Positions 8,805 to 16,466 of a stretch of DNA of 64,000 bases are shown in pieces. A program made the position numbers and the translations under genes. How positions within the stretch are numbered: the stretch's first letter is position 1; the number at the start of each line of letters is the position of its first letter. The notes under the pieces were generated by a model. It worked only from the letters and a program-made list of their open reading frames with translations, ran no database searches and was not told the DNA's origin. This stretch comes from Oxalobacteraceae bacterium CAVE-383 (GTDB lineage Bacteria; Pseudomonadota; Gammaproteobacteria; Burkholderiales; Burkholderiaceae_D), in contig REGP01000006.1 in assembly GCA_004134995.1 (NCBI GenBank), forward strand, positions 209,011 through 273,010, in the 5' to 3' direction.

Positions 8805-9761
8805 GTGAGCGCCGGGCTTTCCTGGCTGGCGCTGGCATCGCTGGCGGCGTTGGGCATGCTGCTCGATAGCCTGCTGGGCGAACCGCGCCGGTGGCACCCG
8901 CTGGTCGGTTTCGGCATGCTGGCGAACCGGCTCGAACGCTTGCTCAATCGCGGTTCCTCGCGAATCCGTTACTGCGCGGGCGCATTGGGATGGCTGCTGG
9001 CGGTATTGCCGCTGACGCTGCTGTCGTATTGGCTGCTGGCGCGGTTGGCGATGCGATGGCCGGCCGCGGCGTTTGCCGGGCATGCGCTGCTATTGTATTT
9101 CGCGATCGGCTTGCGCAGCCTGCGCGACCATGCGCTGCCGATCGCCGACGCCTTGGCGGCCGGCGATCTGGCGCGGGCGCGGGCGCTGACCGCCCGCATC
9201 GTCAGCCGCGACACCGCGCAGGCCGGCCCGGCCGATCTGGCCAAGGCCGGCGTGGAGTCGCTGCTTGAGAACGGCAACGACGCCGTCTTCGGCGCGCTGT
9301 TCTGGTTCGTCGTCGCAGGCGGGCCGGGCGCTTTGCTGTTTCGCCTTGCCAATACCCTTGATGCAATGTGGGGTTATCGCACCGAGCGATTCAATGCCTA
9401 CGGATTTTCCGCCGCGCGCCTGGACGATCTGCTGAATCTGATGCCGGCGCGGCTGACCGCGTTTTCTTATGCCTTGCTGGGCAATACCCGCGCGGCCTTG
9501 CATTGCTGGCGCACCCAGGCGCGGCTTTGGGAAAGCCCGAACGCCGGGCCGGTGATGGCGGCGGGCGCGGGCGCATTGCACGTATTGCTGGGCGGCAGCG
9601 CAACGTATCACGGCAAGCCGGAAATACGGCCGGCTTTGGGCGCGGGAAATGCCGCGCAAGGACAAGATATCCGGCGCGCCTGGCGGCTGGTGGCGCTGAC
9701 CGGCGTTTGCTGGCTGCTGGCGCTGATCGCGGCCGGTTTGCTGGAACTGTTTTTCGCCTGA
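8805..9761 (+). CDS. cbiB: Adenosylcobinamide-phosphate synthase, membrane protein (CbiB/CobD)
   Basis: Attaches the aminopropanol phosphate arm to adenosylcobyric acid. The 318-residue integral membrane protein has several hydrophobic segments and the family hallmarks [19 protein letters not shown] (19-37), SRDTAQ and the region around [17 protein letters not shown], then [21 protein letters not shown]. It starts with GTG at 8805, one base after the cobU stop. It is the last recognisable B12 gene of the run: threonine-phosphate decarboxylase, cobyric acid synthase, cobS and cobT, often nearby, are not downstream here, where two unrelated genes begin after 130 bases. Confidence 0.92.
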   Translation: MSAGLSWLALASLAALGMLLDSLLGEPRRWHPLVGFGMLANRLERLLNRGSSRIRYCAGALGWLLAVLPLTLLSYWLLARLAMRWPAAAFAGHALLLYFAIGLRSLRDHALPIADALAAGDLARARALTARIVSRDTAQAGPADLAKAGVESLLENGNDAVFGALFWFVVAGGPGALLFRLANTLDAMWGYRTERFNAYGFSAARLDDLLNLMPARLTAFSYALLGNTRAALHCWRTQARLWESPNAGPVMAAGAGALHVLLGGSATYHGKPEIRPALGAGNAAQGQDIRRAWRLVALTGVCWLLALIAAGLLELFFA

Positions 9762-9891
9762 CTGGTTGATAGGAATATGACGGCGGTTTATCGTCCATCT
9801 CCAACGTTTATTTAAGTTGAGTCCGATAGATATTCCCGGTCGTTAAAACTAACATTTATCTCTCGATTATTTTTTTGCTGAAGAGAGAGCT
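9762..9891 (+). other. AT-rich intergenic leader between the B12 operon and an unknown gene
   Basis: This stretch is visibly richer in A and T than the B12 operon, with runs such as ATTTATCTCTCGATTATTTT. It contains a possible -35 (TTGAGT) but I could not pair it with a convincing -10. An AAGAGAGAG ribosome-binding site directly precedes the ATG at 9892. No hairpin terminator for the B12 operon is evident. Confidence 0.4.
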
Positions 9892-10593
9892 ATGCATATT
9901 CCATCGGTTTTATCGGTTCCTTTCAATTTCATCGCCAAGGGCTTTTCCCGGCTCTCGACCACGTCTGGGAGCGTCACCCGATATCAGCGGCACGATACCT
10001 TTCCGGAGCCCGGCAGGCAAAAAATCCGCATTTTCAGATCCTTGATCTCAAGCGGGCGCAAATCTCACGATCCTTACGGCCCATTTACCTCGATGGCTGA
10101 ACTGCGCCGCAGGACTTACGATGAATCGAACTGCTTTCATATCAGGAGCAGACGTTTTTTCGGCTTGCGCTTCAGGCGTTCCGAGTCGGCTGTTGCAAGC
10201 AATTATTCCAAAAACATTACTTCCGTGTTTCTCGGCGATTTCCAGCATCTGGAATCGAATCACGGCTCGCCTTGGCTCTCGCGTGCGCCTTCAACGCGTC
10301 CCGCGGCGCGCGATTCGATCGCGCCGGACGATGACACTGCTTCCATCCGCAGCACAGAGGAAAGCGATTCGGGGAGCGCTATCATGATCGAGGGGATGTT
10401 CGCGGATGTTATCGCCTATGCGGACCGGTTGATGGGAAGATTGCCCGAACAGCTTGCGCTATCGGATGCGGAAGCGGAAACAGAAGCGGCGAAGAACGTC
10501 ATGCGGCCACGCAGCCCCGGCGCTGATTCAGCCGATCGGCGGCCGTTCAAGGCCAGGGTCGTCGATGAACTTCTGAAGCCGCATCAGAAATAG
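9892..10593 (+). CDS. Hypothetical protein, possible secreted effector-like
   Basis: I do not recognise this 233-residue protein. It has no signal peptide or membrane segment. The first half is rich in Ser, Arg and aromatic residues; the middle is acidic and Ser/Asp-rich around residues 140-165; a helical segment (MIEGMFADVIAYADRLMGR) and a charged tail follow. Start choice is good: ATG at 9892 behind AAGAGAGAG. Local GC is lower than in the flanking operons. The first 16 residues share spaced positions with the next gene's product (M1, P4, aliphatic 6, L7, F11, aliphatic 14, K16). Polar, low-complexity, signal-less N-termini occur in type III secreted proteins, but no secretion genes adjoin, so function stays open. 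Confidence 0.55.
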   Translation: MHIPSVLSVPFNFIAKGFSRLSTTSGSVTRYQRHDTFPEPGRQKIRIFRSLISSGRKSHDPYGPFTSMAELRRRTYDESNCFHIRSRRFFGLRFRRSESAVASNYSKNITSVFLGDFQHLESNHGSPWLSRAPSTRPAARDSIAPDDDTASIRSTEESDSGSAIMIEGMFADVIAYADRLMGRLPEQLALSDAEAETEAAKNVMRPRSPGADSADRRPFKARVVDELLKPHQK

Positions 10594-10603
10594 TACGAGG
10601 TCT

Positions 10604-10637
10604 GATCTCCCATAGGATGATATGCATTTGGGAGGTC
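10604..10637 (+). other. Imperfect hairpin between the two unknown genes
   Basis: GATCTCCCA (10604-10612) can pair with TGGGAGGTC (10629-10637): nine pairs including one G-T type, with a 16-base loop. There is no T-run, so it is not a standard terminator; an operator or mRNA structure is possible. It lies in the 111-base gap before the second unknown gene. Confidence 0.35.
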
Positions 10638-10704
10638 GCCCGATTGATTTGCTCTGTCGACAAATCTAGGATGTCGCTTCCGTAAATCGACCAGAAAGAT
10701 ATTC

Positions 10705-11562
10705 ATGTTTGCTCCCCGAATCCTGCCGTATGTTTTTAGCGGCCTCCCGAAAAATGTATGCCGGGAAGTCGCGCAAAGAATTCGGGGCAAATGGGAAAAG
10801 ACAAAATTGCGATACGAACGCAGCGAGCGCCCGGAAGGCGGTGTTCTCGGGCGCGCCGGCGCCAATCGCCCCGCGGGCCGCGTCAAGCACCGGAAAATCG
10901 ATATATCGCAAATTCAGGTGATGCATGGCGCTTCTTCGTGTTCGACGGCGCCTTCAAAACCCATGGCGCCTCGCAAGGTATTCGCCAATAGCGGAAGCGG
11001 AAGTGGCGGCGAACATCGAAGCGCGGCAAGCACAACGCCTTTGGGAAAGTTGATTGCAACGCTTGACTTCGAACTTGTACCGCGGGCGACGCTTTCAAAG
11101 ACTGTTGCGGCATCGGCTGCCACCTTGTCCGAATCGCAAAAATTCACGGAAATCATGACGGCGGCGCGGAAAAATCTGTTCGTCCGGTATGAGGTGAAAT
11201 TCGCCGGTTTGATGGAAAAATCGGGCGCTGAATTGCGCGCCGCGGAAATCGAATGCGATGCGGCATATCAAAAAATCTATTTGAAGGAATTCGATGCTTT
11301 TCTCGGTGAAGAAAGAGGGGCTGGAAAAATCTCGGAACGGGCCCTGGAGCAAGCGCATGTCCATGCAGCGGCGGTAGCGGTGGAATATCTGGGCGCCTCC
11401 GGAAGCATTGACGACAGGAATTACGCCAGATTTCTATCGACGTTCAAGTTGGCATTCGTTCCCAAGGCGCCCGGTATTCCGCCAAGGAGCGGCGTCGTCG
11501 CTTATCGGGGAGGAACGGGATTGCTGCAGCCGCGGGAGGAGAGCAACAGCAGGGAGATTTGA
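10705..11562 (+). CDS. Hypothetical protein, partner of the preceding unknown gene
   Basis: Unrecognised 285-residue protein with no signal peptide. Residues 1-90 are basic and rich in Arg, Ser and Gly (low complexity around SGSGSGGEH); residues 100-250 look alpha-helical and charged with many Ala, Glu and Lys, suggesting a folded or coiled domain; the tail is again basic and Gly-rich. The ATG at 10705 follows AGAAAGAT. The N-terminus MFAPRILPYVFSGLPK matches the preceding gene's MHIPSVLSVPFNFIAK at M1, P4, L7, F11 and K16 with similar residues at 6 and 14. Same strand and spacing suggest co-expression. The 3' end meets nnr head-on with only 22 bases between. An effector-like or other translocated role is inference only. 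Confidence 0.55.
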   Translation: MFAPRILPYVFSGLPKNVCREVAQRIRGKWEKTKLRYERSERPEGGVLGRAGANRPAGRVKHRKIDISQIQVMHGASSCSTAPSKPMAPRKVFANSGSGSGGEHRSAASTTPLGKLIATLDFELVPRATLSKTVAASAATLSESQKFTEIMTAARKNLFVRYEVKFAGLMEKSGAELRAAEIECDAAYQKIYLKEFDAFLGEERGAGKISERALEQAHVHAAAVAVEYLGASGSIDDRNYARFLSTFKLAFVPKAPGIPPRSGVVAYRGGTGLLQPREESNSREI

Positions 11563-11584
11563 TCCGCAAGCGCTGATTGGATGT

Positions 11585-13159
11585 TCAGTTACCGTTGCGC
11601 CGGCTGCCCGGCCTGTTTTCAATAAGCCGGTTAAACACTTGCCGGACTGCCGGCGCCAGTTCGCCGGCACACAATCCGATCGGTCCCACGCCTTGCTCGA
11701 CCAGATAATCGGCGGCGGCGCCATGCAGCCAGACGGCGCCCAGCGCAGCTTCCCACGGCTGCCAGTGCTGCGCCAGCAAGGCCGCGCAGATGCCGGTAAG
11801 CACGTCGCCGCTGCCGGCGGTGGCCAGCGCCGGATTGCCGGTCGGATTGACGGCCGCGAATCCATCGGGCCGGGCGATGACGGTGCCGGATCCCTTCAGG
11901 ATCACGATCGCCTGAAAACGCTGCGCCAGCGCGCGCGCCGCATGCAGGCGGTCGGCCTGTACCGCAACGGTATCGATGCCCAGCAGACGCGCGGCTTCCA
12001 GCGGATGCGGGGTCAGCAGGGCGGCGCCGAGCCGCTGCCGTGTCGACAATTTTTGCTGCAGGCCCGGTTCGGCGGCCAGCAGGTTCAGCGCATCGGCATC
12101 GAGCACCAGATTGGCCTGCGCATGCAGGGCGCGCGACAGCTGGTCATGGGCCTCCCGGCTTTCGCCCAGGCCAGGGCCGAGCGCGATCGCGCCGCGGCCG
12201 AAATCCAGCGACGCCGCCGCGCGGCACATCAATTCGGGATGCATGGCGTCGTAAGCGGGCGGCTGGTCCACGAAGCCCGCGTGGACGCGGCCGGCGCCGG
12301 TATGGGCGGCGGCGCGCGCGGCCAGGATCACCGCGCCGGCCAGGCCCGGAGCGCCGCCGACGATGCTGACATCGCCAAAACTACCCTTGTGCGAATTCTG
12401 TACGCGCGGATGCAGGCTGGCGGCAAAGCCCGATGGCGTATTCAGTATGACGCGCGGCGCCGTAAAAAATTGCCGATCGATGGCCAGATCGGCGATCTGC
12501 ACCTGGCCGCTATGGTCGCGGCCGTCGCAAGTATGCAGTCCGGGTTTGGCGCCAATGAAGCTGATGGTATGGGTGGCGCGCACGGCGGGATCGCCCGGCT
12601 GGCCTTTGCCGGGCGCGCTGACGATGCCGCCGGTATCGGCGTTCAGGCCGCTGGCGATATCCAACGCCAGTATCGGGCAATCAAGCGCATTGACGGCAGC
12701 GACAACCGCGCGGTATTCCGGCGCCAGCGCCCGCTGCAAGCCGATGCCGAACAAGCCGTCCAGCACCAGGGTCCAGCCGGGAGCTGCACTGGTACCGCTG
12801 CCGGCGCTCAACTGCGGGAAGCCTATCCAGTCGATCGCGCAGGCTTGCGCGCGCTGCAGGGCGCGGCGCGCATCGTCGGCCTGTTGTTCGTGCGCCATCA
12901 GCAGCACCGACACCTCCAGGCCGCCGCTGCTGAGATCGCAGGCGGCTTCCAGCGCGTCGCCGCCATTGTTGCCGGGGCCCGCCAGGACCAGGATGCGCGC
13001 CGCCTGGCTGTCCGGTATCAGCCGGCGCGCCGCCGCGGCAGCCGCCGCGCCGGCGCGTTGCATCAGGGTGTATGGGGGCAGGCCTGCCAGCGCCGCCTGT
13101 TCGATGGCGCGTATTTCGGCGACGGAATAGAGCGCGGTCGCGGTGTGCGGATCGGTCAT
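11585..13159 (-). CDS. nnrD: Bifunctional NAD(P)HX epimerase / ADP-dependent NAD(P)HX dehydratase (Nnr)
   Basis: Repairs hydrated NADH and NADPH. The 524-residue chain has an N-terminal YjeF_N epimerase domain with GPGNNGGDALEAA (61-73) and a C-terminal ribokinase-like dehydratase domain ending with the signature GNPALATAGSGDVLTG. Fused length matches bacterial Nnr (E. coli YjeF-type). The ATG at 13159 gives the expected N-terminus (SVAEIRAIEQAAL). It sits 69 bases downstream of moeA on the same strand and may be the last gene of the moaA-mobA-moeA transcript; a functional tie to molybdenum cofactor is not obvious. The gene converges on the unknown gene at 11562. Confidence 0.93.
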   Translation of the reverse strand: MTDPHTATALYSVAEIRAIEQAALAGLPPYTLMQRAGAAAAAAARRLIPDSQAARILVLAGPGNNGGDALEAACDLSSGGLEVSVLLMAHEQQADDARRALQRAQACAIDWIGFPQLSAGSGTSAAPGWTLVLDGLFGIGLQRALAPEYRAVVAAVNALDCPILALDIASGLNADTGGIVSAPGKGQPGDPAVRATHTISFIGAKPGLHTCDGRDHSGQVQIADLAIDRQFFTAPRVILNTPSGFAASLHPRVQNSHKGSFGDVSIVGGAPGLAGAVILAARAAAHTGAGRVHAGFVDQPPAYDAMHPELMCRAAASLDFGRGAIALGPGLGESREAHDQLSRALHAQANLVLDADALNLLAAEPGLQQKLSTRQRLGAALLTPHPLEAARLLGIDTVAVQADRLHAARALAQRFQAIVILKGSGTVIARPDGFAAVNPTGNPALATAGSGDVLTGICAALLAQHWQPWEAALGAVWLHGAAADYLVEQGVGPIGLCAGELAPAVRQVFNRLIENRPGSRRNGN

Positions 13160-13228
13160 TTTGCAGCCCCTGAAAGGTGGTGTGGCGAACCCGGATATGA
13201 CAGTGCGGGACGGAACGCGTTCTCCGGC

Positions 13229-14575
13229 CTATATCAAACCTTCGAACAACACAACGTCGACCATATCGCCGGCCTGCACGTCGCCGCTGCTGTCGTCCAG
13301 CACGATGATGCAGTTGGCGTCCGACATCGAGCGCAGAATGCCGGAGCCTTGCGCGCCGGTCAGTTTGACGCAGTAGTTGCCGTGCTGGTCAGGCGCCACG
13401 ATGCCGCGCTGGTATTCGGTGCGGCCCGGGCGTTTGCGGATCGGCGACAGCGAGGGCACGCGCAGCCGCGGCAGCGGCGCATGCTCGGCGCCGGCCATTT
13501 GCAGCAGCGCGTTGCGCACGAAGAAATAAAAACTGATCATGACCGCCACCGGATTGCCCGGCAGGCCGAACAGCAGGGCGCGCTTGCCGTGCGACGCCAG
13601 GCTGCCGAACGCCATCGGCCGGCCGGGGCGCATGCCGATTTTCCAGAACAGTACTTCGCCCAGCGCGGCCATGCTTTGCTTGGTGTAATCGGCGGTGCCG
13701 ACCGAGACGCCGCCGGAGGTGATCACCGCATCGGCGTTTTCGCAGGCGCTGCGCAGCGCCGCTTCCAGCGCGGCCGGATCGTCCTGCACCACGCCCATGT
13801 CGATCACGTCGCAGCCCAGCCGGGTCAGCATGCCATACAGCGTGTAGCGGTTCGAATCGTAGACGCAGCCGGGTTCCAGCACTTGTCCGACCGAACGCAG
13901 TTCATTGCCGGTGGAGAAAAATGCGACCCGCAGCCGCCGCCTTACCGTGACTTCGGCAATGCCCAGCGATGCCAGCAGGCCCAGATCGGCGGGACGCAGG
14001 ATTTTTCCGCTGCGCAGCGCGGCCTGGCCGATATGCAGATCTTCGCCGGCCAGGCGGCGGTTGTCGCCACGGCGCACACAGGCGGCGCCCATGGTGATTT
14101 GCGGCAGCGCCGGATTGCCGCCGACGATTTGCGTCAGCTCCTGCGGCACCACGGTATCGCAATCGGCCGGCATGACGGCGCCGGTCATGATGCGCACGCA
14201 TTCTCCGGGGGCGACCGCGCCCTGATGGCGGTCGCCTGCCTGCACATTGCCGACCACGCGCAGCGTCAGTTCGGCATCGGCCTGCAATTCATCGCCATGA
14301 AACGCATAGCCGTCCATGGCCGAGTTGTCGTGCGCCGGCACGTTGATGGCGGATTGGATATCAACCGCCAGCACGCGGTCCAGCGCGCTGCGGATGGCGA
14401 CCTGTTCGGTGGCCGTGACCGGCTGCACGAATTGCATGATCACCTGCTGGCCCTTGGCCACGGTGAGCGCGTTCGGATCGTAATCCGAAAGGCAGCTGAC
14501 GATGTCTCTGAGGGACGCCGGCGGCGTGCCGGCCGCTTTGCCGGCGGTATCGGCCATATGTGCGCTTGAAGTCAT
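13229..14575 (-). CDS. moeA: Molybdopterin molybdenumtransferase MoeA
   Basis: Inserts molybdate into adenylated molybdopterin to finish the cofactor. The 448-residue protein shows the MoeA landmarks VPAHDNSAMDGYAF, GECVRIMTGAVMP, FSTGNELRSVG, SGGVSVGTADYTK and GLPGNPVAVMISF. The frame is open upstream through mobA, but the ATG at 14575 overlaps the mobA stop by four bases (ATGA) and is followed by a short Ala/Ser-rich lead before homology, so it is the chosen start. A second ATG six codons later (MADTAGK) is possible. The 3' end is 69 bases before nnr. Confidence 0.93.
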   Translation of the reverse strand: MTSSAHMADTAGKAAGTPPASLRDIVSCLSDYDPNALTVAKGQQVIMQFVQPVTATEQVAIRSALDRVLAVDIQSAINVPAHDNSAMDGYAFHGDELQADAELTLRVVGNVQAGDRHQGAVAPGECVRIMTGAVMPADCDTVVPQELTQIVGGNPALPQITMGAACVRRGDNRRLAGEDLHIGQAALRSGKILRPADLGLLASLGIAEVTVRRRLRVAFFSTGNELRSVGQVLEPGCVYDSNRYTLYGMLTRLGCDVIDMGVVQDDPAALEAALRSACENADAVITSGGVSVGTADYTKQSMAALGEVLFWKIGMRPGRPMAFGSLASHGKRALLFGLPGNPVAVMISFYFFVRNALLQMAGAEHAPLPRLRVPSLSPIRKRPGRTEYQRGIVAPDQHGNYCVKLTGAQGSGILRSMSDANCIIVLDDSSGDVQAGDMVDVVLFEGLI

Positions 14576-15180
14576 GGGGAGGGTTGTTCGAGTTGCTGCA
14601 ATTGCTGCAGTGTGTTGATGTTGCTGAAAGCGGCGGCGTCTTCGAAATGCACGTCGACCGATGCCAGCGCGCTCATCCAGGTTTCCATTTTGCGGCCGCC
14701 TCCTGCAAGAAACGCGTCGAGTTGCGGCAGCAGGGAGGTTTTCATGAGGCAGAAGACCGGATGGCGCTGCGGCCGGCCGGGCTGCTCGCCATCCGTGCTG
14801 GCCAGCGCGAGATCGGCGCCGGCGTCCTGCAGCCCCTGCGACAGCCGCGCCGCCAGATCCAGCGGCAGCAGCGGGCTGTCGCAGGGGACGCTGAGCAGAT
14901 ATTGCGTGGCGCAACGGCTGAGGCCGGCCTGGAGCCCGGCCAGCGGGCCGGGGAATTCGGGGAGCAGATCGGGCCAGAGCGGCAGGCCGAACGCCGCATA
15001 CTGCTGCCGGTTGCGATTGACGTTGAGCGCCAGCGGGCCGACTTGCGGCGCCAGCCGGGCGATTACATGGGCGGCCAGCGGCAGGCCCTTGAATGACTGC
15101 AAGCCCTTGTCGATATGTCCCATGCGGCTGCCGCGGCCGCCTGCCAGGATCAGGCCGGTGATGGCGACGGCCGGTATCAT
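14572..15180 (-). CDS. mobA: Molybdenum cofactor guanylyltransferase MobA
   Basis: Adds GMP from GTP to Mo-molybdopterin to form the guanine dinucleotide cofactor used by DMSO-reductase-type enzymes such as the FdhF/YdeP homologue at 56.3 kb. The 202-residue protein has the nucleotidyltransferase signature LILAGGRGSRMG (10-21) with Lys25, WPDLLPEFPGPLAGLQAGL and CDSPLLP. The chosen ATG (15180) lies one base after the moaA stop on the minus strand and starts right before the signature. The open frame upstream overlaps moaA and is not coding. Confidence 0.93.
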   Translation of the reverse strand: MIPAVAITGLILAGGRGSRMGHIDKGLQSFKGLPLAAHVIARLAPQVGPLALNVNRNRQQYAAFGLPLWPDLLPEFPGPLAGLQAGLSRCATQYLLSVPCDSPLLPLDLAARLSQGLQDAGADLALASTDGEQPGRPQRHPVFCLMKTSLLPQLDAFLAGGGRKMETWMSALASVDVHFEDAAAFSNINTLQQLQQLEQPSP

Positions 15181-15181
15181 G

Positions 15182-16318
15182 CTATCCGCCGATGTAAGAC
15201 ATTTCGACCTTGCGGGCGATCCGTTCGATCGGCTCCCCGGCATGCGCCGCGCGCGATTCCGAATAGCGATCGGCGCGGTGGCCCCAGATATGGCCGATGG
15301 CGTTGGCCAGGTCGCGCTCCCGGCTGCTGTCGTCGCCGCCTTCGCTGCGCAGCAAGGCGCGCAGGTCATGGCCGGCGGTGCCGAACAGGCAGGTATACAG
15401 CTTGCCTTCGGTCGACAGCCGGGCGCGGTTGCAATCGCCGCAGAACGCATGCGTCACGCTGGAGATGACGCCGATCTCGCCGCCGCCGTCGTCATAGCGC
15501 CAGCGGCTGGCGGTTTCGCCGGGATAGTTGGCGCCGACCGGGCTCAGCGGCAATTCGGCTGCAATGCGCGCGATCAGTTGATCCGAAGGCAGAACTTCAT
15601 CCATGCGCCAGCCGTTGGAGCTGCCGACATCCATGTATTCGATGAAACGCAGGACGTATGGCGTATTCCTGAAGTGGCGCGCCATGGCCAGGATTTCATG
15701 GTCGTTGACGCCTTTCTTGACCACCATATTGATCTTGATCGGGCCCAGTCCGGCGCGGTGCGCGGCGTCTATGCCTTCCAGTACTTGCGATACCGGAAAA
15801 TCGGCGTCGTTCATGCGCTTGAAATTGGCGTCGTCCAGCGAGTCCAGCGAGACGGTGACGCGGTCGAGGCCGGCGTCTTTCAGCGCCTGCGCCTTTTTGG
15901 CCAGCAGCGCGCCATTGGTGGTCAAGGTCAGATCGAGCGGTTTGCCGTCCGGCGTCGGCAGCTTGCGCAGCATGTCGACCAGGCGCTCCAGGTTCTTGCG
16001 CAACAAGGGTTCGCCGCCGGTGAGGCGGATTTTCTGGACGCCATGCGCGACGAATACCTTGGCCACGCGCTCGATTTCCTCGAACGACAGCAACGCGCTG
16101 TGCGGCAGGAAGCGGTAATCCTTGTCGAATATTTCCTTCGGCATGCAATACACGCAGCGGAAATTGCAGCGATCGGTCACCGAAATGCGCAAGTCGCGCA
16201 GCGGGCGCCCCAATTGATCGAGCAACTGGCCGTCGGGCGGATAATCCATGGCGAAAGCAGGCGGGCTTGCGGCGGCCGGCCTTCTCTGGCGTATGTCATG
16301 GATGGGGATAACGGTCAT
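15182..16318 (-). CDS. moaA: GTP 3',8-cyclase MoaA (radical SAM)
   Basis: First step of molybdenum-cofactor synthesis, converting GTP to the cyclic pterin precursor. The 378-residue protein carries the radical-SAM triad in CNFRCVYC (Cys51, 55, 58), the TGGEPLLR motif, the second cluster ligands in [20 protein letters not shown] and the C-terminal double glycine (SYIGG) needed for activity. An ATG at 16318 gives a short leader before [11 protein letters not shown]; an upstream in-frame start at 16378 would add 20 residues with no homology-like features. Leads the moaA-mobA-moeA run. Confidence 0.94.
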   Translation of the reverse strand: MTVIPIHDIRQRRPAAASPPAFAMDYPPDGQLLDQLGRPLRDLRISVTDRCNFRCVYCMPKEIFDKDYRFLPHSALLSFEEIERVAKVFVAHGVQKIRLTGGEPLLRKNLERLVDMLRKLPTPDGKPLDLTLTTNGALLAKKAQALKDAGLDRVTVSLDSLDDANFKRMNDADFPVSQVLEGIDAAHRAGLGPIKINMVVKKGVNDHEILAMARHFRNTPYVLRFIEYMDVGSSNGWRMDEVLPSDQLIARIAAELPLSPVGANYPGETASRWRYDDGGGEIGVISSVTHAFCGDCNRARLSTEGKLYTCLFGTAGHDLRALLRSEGGDDSSRERDLANAIGHIWGHRADRYSESRAAHAGEPIERIARKVEMSYIGG

Positions 16319-16412
16319 ACTTTTATACGATGCATAAATCGGTTCTGGAATAGAGAAGATATCACGGCCGGGAGGCATCCGCTTTGACAGACGTCAATAT
16401 TGTCCGAATGAA

Positions 16413-16439
16413 AAAAAGGGAGCGAAACGCTCCCTTTTT
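16413..16439 (-). terminator. Rho-independent terminator of rne
   Basis: A 12-base stem, AAAAAGGGAGCG (16413-16424) with CGCTCCCTTTTT (16428-16439), closes a three-base loop. It is flanked by A and T runs on both strands, so it could act bidirectionally. It lies 28 bases past the rne stop and isolates rne from moaA. Confidence 0.9.
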
Positions 16440-16466
16440 CATGGCCGGCCGGCGCTTACCGGTCGC

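Noticed and set aside
1..9891. Cobalamin riboswitch
   Set aside because: No leader region is present within the operon; any such element would be upstream of base 1. Nothing resembling a B12 box was seen in the intergenic gaps.
11408..14569. Very long open frame (over 1000 codons) on the plus strand
   Set aside because: It lies antisense to nnr and moeA, both with clear motifs. High GC makes opposite-strand stops rare. Its translation is Arg/Gln/His/Ala-rich without domains.
16319..16400. moaA promoter with TATAAA at 16322-16327 (minus strand)
   Set aside because: The -10 would end four bases before the start codon, forcing a start point inside or after the ATG; not credible without moving the gene start.
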